Source of the DNA: Megascapheus bottae
Lineage: Eukaryota; Chordata; Mammalia; Rodentia; Geomyidae
Assembly (NCBI GenBank): GCA_024803745.1
Contig: JANJXV010000013.1
Coordinates: forward strand, 1,612,001 to 1,676,000
Length of the DNA: 64,000 bases
Direction of reading: 5' to 3'
Shown here: piece by piece, positions 10,911-21,258 of the stretch
How the letters are laid out: each line of letters begins with the position of its first letter
Numbering within the stretch: position 1 is the first letter of the stretch
The notes under the pieces: model-generated
The model's database searches: none
The model's input: the letters and a program-made list of their open reading frames with translations, nothing else
Told to the model about the DNA's origin: nothing
Position numbers and translations under genes: made by a program

Positions 10911-10923
10911 TATGGTTGAATTT

Positions 10924-11474
10924 AAAAGAAATAGAGCAACTACTCAATTCTGTTCTTTCTACCTACTTAGAAAGGCCTTCCTCAAAATATTCTCCAACTG
11001 GAAATATTAGTAAAGAAAAAAAACAGATAAAACATTTGGGTTTATCATCTGAGCCAATTTTTGGAAGGACTCATTTACACTGTGTTTCCAAATAGGAATT
11101 CAGTCCAGTTTGTGTTTTTATGAGCCATAAGCACAAATTTGTATTTTCTAACAAATGTTATACATGATACCACTATATGTGTATATTATCACATCTATTA
11201 CACTATATGTGTATCATTATCCAAACCTAATACTAGCACTCTGACAAGTATCCTTCCACATAGATTTCTTCTGCATCTTTCTTTTTCATAAATGCATAAA
11301 TACATATAAGCATACATTCATGCACAATCTTATGTAAATTAAATCAAATATATACCTTTTGCAAGTTTCCATGAATATCTTTCCAGGTTTCCTAATACCA
11401 TATTTCATAATTAGCATTTTTATAGAGATGGGTATTCCATGAATGTAATGTTGTATGTATTTATGAATAACAAT
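10924..11474. other. No feature recognised
   Basis: AT-rich anonymous sequence with no named repeat or gene. Confidence 0.5.
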
Positions 11475-11570
11475 AAGGAGGAAGTGCAGGAGTGAGGGAA
11501 AGAGAAAGAAGAGGTGAAAATAGAGAGAGGGGGAGAGAGGGAAAGAGAAAGAAAGACAGAGAGTGAGATT
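11475..11570. repeat. Purine-rich (GA)n tract
   Basis: About 95 bases, nearly all A or G on the plus strand. Confidence 0.85.
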
Positions 11571-11768
11571 ATTTCATACAGGAAATCAAGGGAGGTTTTA
11601 AGGCAGTGAATGAAGATGACTTTGAAGAATTGCTAGGAATTAACATCTAGTATGACAAGGAAAAAAGACATTCACCAAAGCAGAAAACAGCACAAATACA
11701 GGCAGAAAGTCAAGACAGAGCACTAAATCCACTGAAGGAAGCAGGCAGTTAGGACTGGAAACAGGAAG

Positions 11769-12014
11769 TTAGAACCAGTGGCTCATGCCCGCTATCCTAA
11801 CTACTTAGAAGGATGAAATTCAAAAATTCAAAGAAGGAGGTTCAAAGCCAGCTCGAGCTGGAAAATCCATGAGATGCTTGTCTCCAACTAAGCACCAAAA
11901 TGGCAAAAAGGGATGCTGTGACTCAAGTGGCAGAGCACTAAGCTTGACCACAAAATCCCAGAAACTATGCCCAGACCTTGAATTAAAGCACCACAACTGG
12001 CATCAATGAAAAAA
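11769..12014 (+). mobile_element. B1-Geo dimeric SINE, old
   Basis: 'agtggctcatgcccgctatcctaactactta', 'caaagccagctcgagctgg', 'gtctccaactaagcacc' and 'gtgactcaagtggcagagcactaagcttgacc' mark both arms. It ends in an A run and looks older than the 41.4-kb or 49.9-kb copies. Confidence 0.82.
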
Positions 12015-13721
12015 AAATAGTACTATACAAAAAGAAGTGTACAAAAAGGAGAACGTAGTGGTGGTAGGAAGGAGAAGGATAGGTGGTGGTAAGTATTGAC
12101 GGTGCTAAGTGGGAGGAAGATACAGTAGTAAGTGCAGAAATTTCTTTTGCCTCGACCCCTAACCCCATCCATATTTTTGATTGGTTCACAATAGAAGACA
12201 CCCCAGATGTGTGAACAGCATTTGGGAGACACTGGATCTGAATGGTGATACAATACTGAGATGAGCAGGCAGAGAGAGGAGGACACCCTACAGCCACTGA
12301 GTCCCTTAGACTGAACTACCTAGATCTGATTCCTTAGCTATGTGGCCCCGGAACATTACTAGATTAAACTTGTGAATTTTCATAAAGTAGACACATAAAA
12401 AAAATGCCATGATGCAAGAAACATTTCAGAAAAAGCATCAGTTTGTGGTTTAGAGAAAAAGAGGTAGTGCTACAAGACAAACTAATGATAACTCTAAAAT
12501 TTCTAGCTCAGATTACTAAAATGATACCAGAAAAGAAACCTAGGGATCTCTAGGCATGTGGCATTGCACCGGGGACTGTGATAGATAGATATCTGGTTTC
12601 GGAGCAGTGAGTTTCATGACTTTTGGCTTGAGGTGGTATGAAGTGAAAAGGCTGGGCCTATACATTCATACCGAAAATATATATTATAAATGTGTAAAAT
12701 GTCTGGCTAGAATATAATTTATAACATAATAATTTAGAATATTTATAATGTCATTAGAATAATTTACAACATACTTATCATTTAATTTAACATTGGTTCT
12801 GTTCAACCACTTACACATTTAAAATACAATTGAATGTAGTTTGTTATTACCTCCAAAGAAGGAAACATTAATGATATTATGTTTCTACACACAACTAGCC
12901 TGTCGTGTAATTTCCAAATGCTGATTTTCCTACTGGGCTCCATGAAATAATGACAAATGCTCTACTTAATGAGCCTCGAAGCAATTAAGACACAGACATC
13001 AGAGAATTCTTTCACATTTATTCATCAGAGAAATAATAAGCAAATTACACTCTGATGATTAAATGAACTTGATAAATCAATTACAATTTAATTTCTACAA
13101 CAGATTTTGAAAGCTATAAAACTCTGTTATGACACAGTTATACATTAGTTCTTAAATTCTAGCAGAATGTGAGGAAAATAATGAAAAGAGTACTTAACTA
13201 GGATTTAAAAAAGCTAATTTTTGAAAATGTTCCCCCAACTACTCTCATGACTCAATGAATTTTACAAAATCGGTGTATATTCCTGAATATATACTTGTGA
13301 AATTCAACAAAAATGAAAGCGAAATGGCAGGAGAAAATTGTTTCATAGCTTGCAGAGAAGAGATGAGACTGGCCATTGCCGTGTGTGATCAGCAAAAGTG
13401 AGCACAGGAAAAAATGTCCACATAGCTCTGCATCACCGAGGTGTGTTGAATTACCTTGGAATAACATGCCAAGCATCAGCCTTAAATTGTAGATACGTTA
13501 GCACGTAATATTTTCCTGTATACTTGACTCAATTTGTGAGGAGACATGTTTTTCCTATTCCTAATTTCAAATATTTTTGCTCCCTCACTGGTCAAATATA
13601 TTTCAATGACTATAATTTTTTCATTTCAAATATATGTTTGTTTTATGCTGTTTATGTTTTGGAGTGAGGTTTATCTGCTAAAATTAATGCTCTACAGATT
13701 AAAATTTTAATATATCTTCTT
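12015..13721. other. No feature recognised (1.7 kb)
   Basis: No repeat that I can name. The portion 12860-13160 is dense in ATTA/TAAT-type words and is discussed as a possible conserved non-coding segment. Confidence 0.5.
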
Positions 13722-13972
13722 TCTTAATTTAATTATCAGGGTGATGTTTAGGGAGGTTACAGTTACATGCATAAGGTAGTGAGTACGTTTCTTGTTGGGC
13801 GTTGTAACCCCTCCCACATTTTTCTCTTACTCTCCCCACTCCACCATGGTGTTAATTTCATTTCCAACATATTGTCTTGTGAGTATCACCGCTGCATTGG
13901 CTCACTCTGTCCTTTGTCTCACCATTTTGTTGGTTACCCTTCCCTTCCCTAATTCAAATTTCAAAAATTCAG
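13722..13972 (-). mobile_element. Old L1 3' end, antisense
   Basis: 'ttaatttaattatcagggtgatg', 'gggaggttacagttacatgcataaggtagtgagtac', a C-rich block near 13806-13850 and 'accattttgttggttacccttcccttcc' mirror the antisense L1 3' UTR order seen in cleaner copies at 52756 and 28249. It is diverged. Confidence 0.65.
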
Positions 13973-14824
13973 TGTTACTGAAAATATGAGAAATGTGCAT
14001 TTCCTCCTGATAATTAATTTTGCTGTTTTGCATAGGTTAGATTTAAAGTATTCGTATTTTGGCCTTTTATGGGAACTAGGCAATATCCATCCAGATATTT
14101 AAGGGCTACCTAAATGAGTAGTGCTTATTACTGGGAAATACCAATGTCATCCTATTGTTTATTTCTAGTTTGTTTGTCTTCTGTCAGAGAATACTTTAAG
14201 AAATACCTACTTTGGAAAAGAAATGTGCTTTATAGTCCTACATGTGATTCTGAGGTACAGTCTATTTGAAGGACTAATGGAAATATTTACTATGTGCTAG
14301 TTACTTCTAAACTTACCACACATAAAAGGAGGAACAGACAGAAGTCTCTGAGTCTAAGAAATTCACATTCTAATTTAAATGAAAATGATAATCCCAGGAA
14401 GGAAATCCAGCATATATCCTTTTAGCAGATATTAAGTATAATCAATAGTACAGCTGCAGAAAATTCTAAGTCTAAATGATGTTCAAACTTGTTTTCTACA
14501 TTATTTATGAAGTGAAAAAATTGTAGTCCTAATTATCCAGGAAATTATTCTTGATTAATTTGTTTTGTTTTTATTTTGTTCCTATGGGTAGGAGGTTGTC
14601 CTCTGACCTCTGCATGTTGGAATTCCAGCTATGAAATGCTTGCATTCATCAAATCATTGTTAAATTTCAAAGTAAATTCTTCATTTTACAAACTGGTAGA
14701 GGTGTCTCTGGTCAATTTATTATGCTGCTTACATTTTGGTAGAGCTTTCCCTTATATCATTTAAATGATTGCCCTTTTCTCTGATACCTTTTGGTAGCGT
14801 TTGACATAAAAGACTCCTATTAGT
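13973..14824. other. No gene; possible ancient repeat at 14283-14385
   Basis: 'atatttactatgtgctagttac' followed 70 bases later by 'gaaattcacattctaattt' recalls an old mammalian repeat of the L2/MIR era, but the match is too weak to name. The rest is anonymous. Confidence 0.4.
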
Positions 14825-15028
14825 TGAGCGCTGGTAGCTCAAGCTTGTAATCTAAGCTACTCAAGAGGCAGGTAAAAGCCAACCTGGTCAGGAAAATTTA
14901 TTAAGACTCTTACCTCCAATTCATCACCAAAAAGCCAAAAGTGGCTGTGGCTCCAGTGGTAGAGCACTAAGCCTGAGCAAAGATATCTCAAGGACAGTAA
15001 GTCTAACCTGAGTTCAAGCCACAAGACC
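14825..15028 (+). mobile_element. B1-Geo dimeric SINE
   Basis: Both arms are present ('gagcgctggtagctcaagcttgtaatctaagctactcaagagg'; 'gtggctgtggctccagtggtagagcactaagcctgag'; 'gttcaagccacaagacc'). Instead of an A tail it runs into a CA microsatellite. Confidence 0.88.
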
Positions 15029-15057
15029 AACACACACACACACACACACACACACAC
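15029..15057. repeat. (CA)n microsatellite
   Basis: About 14 CA units occupy the tail position of the preceding SINE. Confidence 0.95.
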
Positions 15058-15349
15058 GAACCATATTAATACATGTAATGAATATGTGCTTTTAAGATAG
15101 AGCTTCTACATGCAAAAAATCATCTGATAGTGCTGAATGCTGAGTTCCTGTGGGCAACAAATGCAAGTCTTTTCCCTTGAGATCTCCTGAGAGTTTTAAT
15201 ATCACACCCTACTTTTAAATATGAAGGAAGTCATTTATCAGATTATATTAAATGAAGATTGTGTGTTATAGTTACCTCAACTTCAATTAACCATTTTTTA
15301 TTACTGACACAGTGCTTTGTTTATATTACTGGCGAAATTTATTGTGTCC

Positions 15350-15569
15350 TTTTGTTTTTGTTGGTCAGAGGGCTTGAACTCTGGGTCTGGGCACTGTCCC
15401 TGAGCTACCGCCCTACCCTTGAGCCATAGGGCCACTTCCGGGTTTTTAGTAGTTAATTGGAAATAAGAATCTCATGGTCTTTAGTGCACAGGCTGGCTTT
15501 GAACCATGATCCTCAGACCTCAGCCTCCTGAATATCTAGGATTACTGGCGTGAGCCACTCCTTCCGGCT
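15350..15569 (-). mobile_element. B1-Geo dimeric SINE, antisense
   Basis: 'gagggcttgaactctgggtctgggcactgtccctgagc', 'agtagttaattggaaataagaatctcatgg' and 'cctcctgaatatctaggattactggcgtgagcc' give the reversed right arm, linker and left arm in order. Confidence 0.88.
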
Positions 15570-15865
15570 TCATGTTTGTTTCCTTAACATAAATATATTT
15601 TCACATATAATTCACAAACCAGTCTAAGATGTAGAATTGTGAGTGTATTTCATTTCAAATGGGTTATCATTTTTTATCTGTAGAGTTTCTCTTTCATTTT
15701 ATACATTCCTTGTTTTGCTTTGTATATTAAATCACTTTATCAAATTCTCCTTTTTCATAAATGTATTACTTTTATGTCTCCTTCTTGTGAAAGGAAAGAA
15801 ACTACAAATGTCCTGTTAAAATACCACCTGAGGGGAAACAAATTTACTTTAAAATTTATTATTTA

Positions 15866-16080
15866 GCAAGTTACTGGTGACTCACATCTATATCTTAGCT
15901 GTTTAGAAAGCCAAGATCTTGAGGATATTGATTTGAAATTAGCCTAGACAAAAACATCCAGGAGACTCCATCTCCAATTAACTAGTAAAATGTTGCATGC
16001 ATGGTTCAAGTGGAAGTGACCCCGTGGAGAAACCGGGAGCTGAACAAGCATGAGGCCTTGAGTTCAAGGTATTCTACCTA
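15866..16080 (+). mobile_element. B1-Geo dimeric SINE, diverged
   Basis: The left arm ('ggtgactcacatctatatcttagctgtttagaaagccaagatct') and linker ('ctccatctccaattaacta') are readable. The right arm is reduced to scattered blocks ending 'gccttgagttcaagg'. Confidence 0.65.
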
Positions 16081-16765
16081 CACAAGCAGAATTATTTTTC
16101 AATTTTCAAATGACTTCCATTTCACAACTTCACTCAAAATAAATATCCAAGGCTTAATACAATTTCTACTCCTGCAGCTGAAGCCCTAGGAAGCACCAAT
16201 TTGACTTTCATGCACACTCCTCTCGCTTCCCATTTCTAAATCCTCACATATGTTATTCAATGCCCTTTGATATTTCTGTGATGAATACACACTAATATAA
16301 AATTTGCAAAAGCAGATGACTCAGATGATTTTCTACCAATTGTGTTATCTGTAGAAGCTTTTATGTGAAAGCCATGTCAAGAGGAACATCTGAAAACTGT
16401 AAAACTTGGTGGGCTGAAACTTCTGTCTTGGTTATTAACATTGCATCACAGCATCTGTACAGATTGGTACATTTTTAAACAGTTTTTTATAGTCCCTCTC
16501 TCAGTCATATATAAAACTAAATTTATTATTTCATTTTAGTAGATGAATTTCTGGTATTCCCTGTTCCTTGCTAATGAGTTTTACTGAGATTTTTCCATAC
16601 ATGTCTACATGGTGTGTTATCTCAGACAACTCTCTATCAGTTCACAGGACCAGCATAAACAATAAAGTTTGGTTCACAGTCATGTATTTTACATTTTAAT
16701 TGAATTTCTAAAGTAGGAGGATAGTGGGACAGACAAAATGTTGTTGGTGACTGAAGTTTTAGAAA
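16081..16765. other. No feature recognised
   Basis: Anonymous sequence without a coding signal. Confidence 0.55.
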
Positions 16766-16772
16766 TGTTCTT

Positions 16773-17090
16773 TTTTTAAAAAAATATTTTTATTGTAATT
16801 AATAAAAGGGTTACATGATATTTGCCAGATAGAAGGTGCATTAATTCACATACATTGATACCCTTTCACATGTCTTGGTCCCCATTACCCTCCCCCCTAC
16901 CCCACCCCTCATCTTGTTTTCCCCCCTTCCCTATGCAATGTCAAATAACCAAATACAAATATATCCAATATATCAGATAACAAAGTGAGATACTGTAACA
17001 ATATGAGATAACCAAGGGACAGCAAAAGAAATGAGAGATGACATAGTACATTAAGGACAACAATCATTCATTATATGGCTTTTGTTCTTG
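16773..17090 (-). mobile_element. L1 3' UTR, antisense, 5'-truncated
   Basis: The T/A-rich start 'atatttttattgtaattaataaaagggttac' is the reversed L1 3' end. It is followed by the C-rich block, 'tcatcttgttttcccccc', 'ataaccaaatacaaatatatcc' and 'gataaccaagggacagcaaaag', nearly identical to 33803, 43960 and 51261. Similarity stops at 'tggcttttgtt'. A 7-base tgttctt occurs at both edges, which is too short to be sure of. Confidence 0.9.
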
Positions 17091-17286
17091 ATGAATAGCA
17101 CAAATGCATAAAATGGCAAAGAGCAGATGTTTATAGCCCTGTAAACTTTCACAACCGGATGACTGTTCCTGACATGGTTTGGAAGCCTTCTCTGAACAAT
17201 AAGAACCAGAAACTCTTACCTTAATATCCTTCAGTAGTCCTGTTTCAATATTCTTTATAAACCTTAATGCCATTTGGTACAGAATA

Positions 17287-17567
17287 TATTTAGCCTTCTT
17301 CCCTCCACTCTCCTCCTCTCTCTTCTTCCATCCTCCTCTTTCTTTTTGCTTCTTATCTTCCTCCTCCCATCCCCTTCTTAACTCTTCTTCTCCCCCTCCC
17401 AATCTGCTCCTTCTCCTCTCCTACTCCTGTTCCCTTTTCTATTTCTCCCCTTCTCTTCCTTTTCCTCTTCTTTATCCCCTTCTGCTTACTCTTCCTCCTC
17501 CTCATTCTTCTTCCTCTTTCCCTTCCCTGCCTCCTTTTTCTCTCTCCTCCTCTTCTTTTTTCCTTAC
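17287..17567. repeat. ~280-bp polypyrimidine tract
   Basis: The plus strand is almost entirely C and T, with very few purines, and is irregular rather than a clean microsatellite. It sits where the T-rich tail of the adjoining antisense B1 monomer should be, so it probably grew from that tail. The reverse strand gives spurious Glu/Lys/Arg-rich frames. Confidence 0.9.
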
Positions 17568-17678
17568 TGTTTGAGATAGGATCTTCCTATATGCCCATCC
17601 TAACCAAAAGTTTAGTATTTTCCTGCCTCTCCTGTGCTGCTGCTACATTACAGTTTTGTGCTACAGTGTCTGGCTTAA
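17568..17678 (-). mobile_element. Old monomeric B1-type SINE, antisense
   Basis: 'tgtttgagataggatcttcctatatgcccatc' then 'ctacattacagttttgtgctacagtgtctggctt' is the complement of a B1/PB1-like 7SL monomer (reversed A/B-box region and 5' end). There is no Geo arm. Confidence 0.7.
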
Positions 17679-18281
17679 TTCTTTCTTCATTCCTAGAGTC
17701 AAATAGCCTGGCTTTTTATTTACCTGATTCAAATAGCCACCTAAGTCTGCTTCCACTATTGCATTGTCATGGTTCTTAAGCTTCCCCCAAAACTCATTTT
17801 ACCATTCCTGTGCTGAAATAGCCGCAAAGTTCTGTTGTTGTTTTGATAAATGGAGAATTGTTTTTCATATAGTCTCATACTTCATGTAATTATGTTATGC
17901 AGAAAGATAGCTTACTAACAAAAGGCAATATATGCATATATGTATAATTTTTTTGGATTATGCTGGTTTATATTTGAAGGCATAGAGATAGCCAGAATAT
18001 CAGATCTCTCTCCTACAAGAAGAGGACTCTCTTGGAACACTCTTGAGCATGGTCCTGGTACTTTTAGTGCTGTGGCTAGTCTGAAAATTATTTATGAAAA
18101 ATTGTATTCTTTACATTCAGCTTTCCCTTCTAATTATATTGGGATAGTATATGTGTTTAGATGAAGCTTCAGATCTATAGGGGGAAAATATCAACATTAA
18201 TAATGTGCCAGCCTCTAGAACCCTTACCTGATTCTGCTTTTCTGCAACTCAGAAAAACTTGGTGTGTCTGTTAGTAATAGA
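17679..18281. other. No feature recognised
   Basis: Anonymous sequence with no coding signal. Confidence 0.55.
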
Positions 18282-18291
18282 GAAGAGTTAG

Positions 18292-18476
18292 GCTAGACAC
18301 TGGTGGCTCAAAGCCAGCCTGGGCATTAAAATTCATGAAACCCTTATCTCCAGTTAACCCAGTTAACCACCAGAGAACTAGAAGTGGTATTGTGGCTCAA
18401 TTGGTAGAGCTCTAACCTTGAGCTGATGAACACAGGGCCAGAGTTCAAGCCCCATGACCAACCAAAAAAAAAAAAG
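18292..18476 (+). mobile_element. B1-Geo dimeric SINE, left arm internally deleted
   Basis: The duplication gaagagttag lies at 18282-18291 and 18477-18486. The left arm jumps from 'ggtggctca' to 'aagccagcctgggc', losing the 'cctgtaatcctagctactcagg' portion. The linker carries a repeated 'cagttaacc'. The right arm and A tail are intact. Confidence 0.88.
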
Positions 18477-18559
18477 GAAGAGTTAGAAGAAAACATGGTA
18501 ATTCCAACCAAAAATAGCAAAAAAATTTTCAAAAGTAACCTAAAAATTTAGTGAAAGTA

Positions 18560-19240
18560 CTAAGAATTGCTGGTTATGGCATAAGGAAACTTTTGCCATA
18601 AGGAAGCTTTGCAGTTTGATATGATCCAATGTCACTACTTTTGTTTGGTTACCTGAATTTTGTGGAGTCATATTAAAAAAAAAAAAACTTCTACACATAT
18701 CAATGTCACGGAGCTTTTGTCTTATATATTCTTGTAGTGGTTTTAGTTTTATGGCTTTCAATAATTTTTTTCCTAGTTTTTCTGAGTTGATTTTTTTATT
18801 CTGAGTTGATTTTTGTGTATGACATAAATAAGGGTCTAATTTCATTTTAAACATGTGAATAGTTTTCCCGGCAACATTCACTGTAAATAATGCCCTTTCT
18901 CCACTGTGCAATCTTGGCACTTCTGTTAAAAATAAATTGCACACAAATGAATAGCTTTATTTCTGGGCTATCGATCATGTTCAGTTGGCTCAAAAATCAG
19001 CTTTTATGCTAGTACAATGTTGGTTGTTTCTGTTACAATTAGTTTATCATAACTTTTGAAAGCAGATAGTGTGATGATTTGTTCTTTTTGCCTGAGATTG
19101 TTTAGGCTATACATGATTTTGTCATGGTTCCATATGAATTTAAAATTTTCCTCATTGGAAAATGACATGGAACTTTTTATTCTGAATTCATTAAATCCTG
19201 ATACTGTTCTGGATGGTATGAAATAACAAATATATATACC
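18560..19240 (-). mobile_element. Old L1 (L1M-like) ORF2 fragment, antisense
   Basis: 'aatagttttcccggcaacattca', 'gccctttctccactgtgcaatcttggcacttctgt', 'ttgaaagcagatagtgtgatgatttgttctttttgcctgagattgtttaggct' and 'catggttccatatgaatttaaaattttc' follow the antisense strand of ancestral mammalian L1 ORF2. It is older than the geomyoid L1 copies. All frames are broken. Confidence 0.75.
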
Positions 19241-19655
19241 TACACACATGTGTGTGTGTGTTCGAATGTGCACTAACAATATGTAAAGGTAACTTAGGTG
19301 TCTTCCTATCATGCCTCTCAAATTTCTTCCATTTCCTGCCCACTCCATGGCTTCATTCCAAAGCAGTTTCTATATTTGAAGTCTGTACCTAGTATGACAT
19401 TGCTTTCAGGTACAAAATGTTTACTAATATCTTATTACTCTTACAACAAATTACAAGCTATGTAACAGCACAAATTTATTATCTTTTGTTTCTAGAGTTC
19501 AGAAATCTACTCACACCTGGTCTGAAATAGTGTTTTTTCCCCATTTAACAAAACCACCTGTGTATACAATGCATCTTGATCTGTGTCATCCTATCAACAT
19601 TTTCACCCCCCTTCCACTCCCTCCCTCCCTTATTTTTCTTAATTTTGTGGTATAG

Positions 19656-19699
19656 ACAATGAATTCTTGACTGCATCCTCAAAATAAAGAATTCATTGT
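19656..19699. repeat. Inverted repeat, 13-bp arms
   Basis: acaatgaattctt at 19656-19668 is the exact complement of aagaattcattgt at 19687-19699, with an 18-base loop. Confidence 0.85.
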
Positions 19700-19719
19700 A
19701 TATTTTTAAAAAATAAAGA

Positions 19720-19842
19720 AAAGCGAGAGAAGGTGTAGGTTGGGGGGGTGGATGAGAATGTTGGAAAGGGTATCCATCATCAAACAGGTTTATTGAGTGG
19801 CAATTCCTTTGCACATCACTTAATGATAATAAAATAATTTTA
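19720..19842 (+). mobile_element. Probable L1 3' end, sense
   Basis: A G-rich block is followed by 'gtggatgagaatgttgg', 'tattgagtggcaattcctttgcacatcactta' and an ATA-rich end. It parallels 41040-41160, especially 'ggcacctcctttgcacaactacataaagataat'. Confidence 0.45.
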
Positions 19843-20033
19843 TGGGGCTGGGAGTTTGGTGTAGTGGTAGAGTGTTTACCTAGTAAGCGCGACAACCCAG
19901 GTTTGATTCCTTGGTACCATATACATAGAAAAGCCACAAGTGGTGCTTTGGCTCAAGTGGAAGAGCTCTAGCCTTGAGAAAGTCCAAGGACAGTGATCAG
20001 GCCCTGAGTTCAAGCTCCAAGACTGAGGAAAAA
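19843..20033 (+). mobile_element. IDL-Geo dimeric SINE
   Basis: Full length. The left arm is 'ggggctgggagtttggtgtagtggtagagtg' with 'aggtttgattc' as B box. The linker is 'atacatagaaaagcc'. The Geo arm ends 'gttcaagctccaagactgagg' and then A/T-rich sequence. It is inserted directly after the L1-like 3' end. Confidence 0.9.
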
Positions 20034-20749
20034 ATTTTTTGTAAATGTTTGCTAAAATCATGATATGAATCCTGCCCTACACTATAGAACAGACTCTGCT
20101 TTCTCAGATTTTGAAGCTTTGTGACACACCCATATCACTTGCCTTCTGGTTCTTTCCTCTGTCTTCAAAACCAATAGAGCTATATCTCAACTTACTGGAC
20201 CTACGGGACCTACTTGTTTTGGGTGATCTGTTACCGAGAAAGGAATTCAACACTAGAGAATGATAAGATGGCCATTGCTTGTGAAACTAATCTGGTACCT
20301 GGCTTAGGCTTTACTTTCTAGAATTTACTTTCTACAATTACTGGAAAATGAACAATGCTTGAACTGCAGCAGTGGACTGGAGAGACAGAATTTAATCTAC
20401 AAGTAATATGTATAAATTATATACTAATATAATATGTAGAAAAGACTTAGTGGCTGATTAATTACAGACAAATAAAAAAATCTGCCCATTATTTGAACCA
20501 CTTAAATCATCATACTCATGTGTAAGAACAAAACATGATTACAAAGATAGCCGGTTATGTTATTAGAAGATAATATAGGTATCTGGCTTGGCCTCTTTTG
20601 AGTGTTAAAAGATATATTGTAGAAAAATGAGAGGGTTGATTGGTAAGACATGATTCTGGCTTTCCATTATTAATATCTTCAGAGAATTTCAATGTCTGTA
20701 GAGCAAGTGTAAAAACGTTTGATGATGATCTTAAGAATGAAACAGCATT
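20034..20749. other. No feature recognised
   Basis: Anonymous sequence. Confidence 0.55.
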
Positions 20750-20931
20750 GCCAGGCACTGCCTGACATCTAAGGCTCCTAGTTTGAAGCCAGCCTGTCAG
20801 AAAACTCCATGAGACACTCCAATAAATTACTCAGTAAAGCTAGAAGTGTCTCTGTGGCTCAAGCAGTAGAGCAAAAAACCTCAAGGACAGTGCTTAGGCC
20901 CAGAGTTTAAGCACCAGGACTGACAAAAAAA
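20750..20931 (+). mobile_element. B1-Geo dimeric SINE with internal deletions
   Basis: 'gccaggcactg' jumps to 'gaagccagcctgtcag', so part of the left arm is missing. The right arm reads 'tctgtggctcaagcagtagagc', lacks the segment around 'tagccttgag', and ends 'aagcaccaggactgac' plus an A tail. Confidence 0.82.
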
Positions 20932-21059
20932 ATTACTTAGCATTAATTCACTGGATGAGCTAAAGCAAAACTCAGTTTTTTCAGTATTTACCATTTGCTA
21001 TGCATTGTATTATGCAAAAACTACATTGAAGTTAATAATAACTCACCTTCTGTTGTCAG

Positions 21060-21258
21060 TTTTTTGGTTTTTTTGTTTTTGTCTTTTGTCAATCCTGGGG
21101 CTTGAACTCAGGGCCTTGAGCACTGACCTTGGGCTTTCTCAAGGCTAGTGCTCAGCCACTTGAGCCACAGCATCACTTCTGGTTTTTCTATGTATGTGGC
21201 ACCAAGGAATCGAAGCATACTAGGCAATCACAGTATCACTAGGTCAAACTCCCAGCCT
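21060..21258 (-). mobile_element. IDL-Geo dimeric SINE, antisense
   Basis: A T run, then 'caatcctggggcttgaactcagggcc', 'ctcaaggctagtgctcagccacttgagccacagc', 'tatgtatgtggcaccaaggaatcg' and 'ctaggtcaaactcccagcc'. This is the only near-complete IDL-Geo that I find on the minus strand. Confidence 0.88.

Noticed and set aside
18540..18944. 134-residue minus-strand frame
   Set aside because: It overlaps an ancient L1 ORF2 fragment and an A/T run; residual L1 coding sequence with frameshifts.
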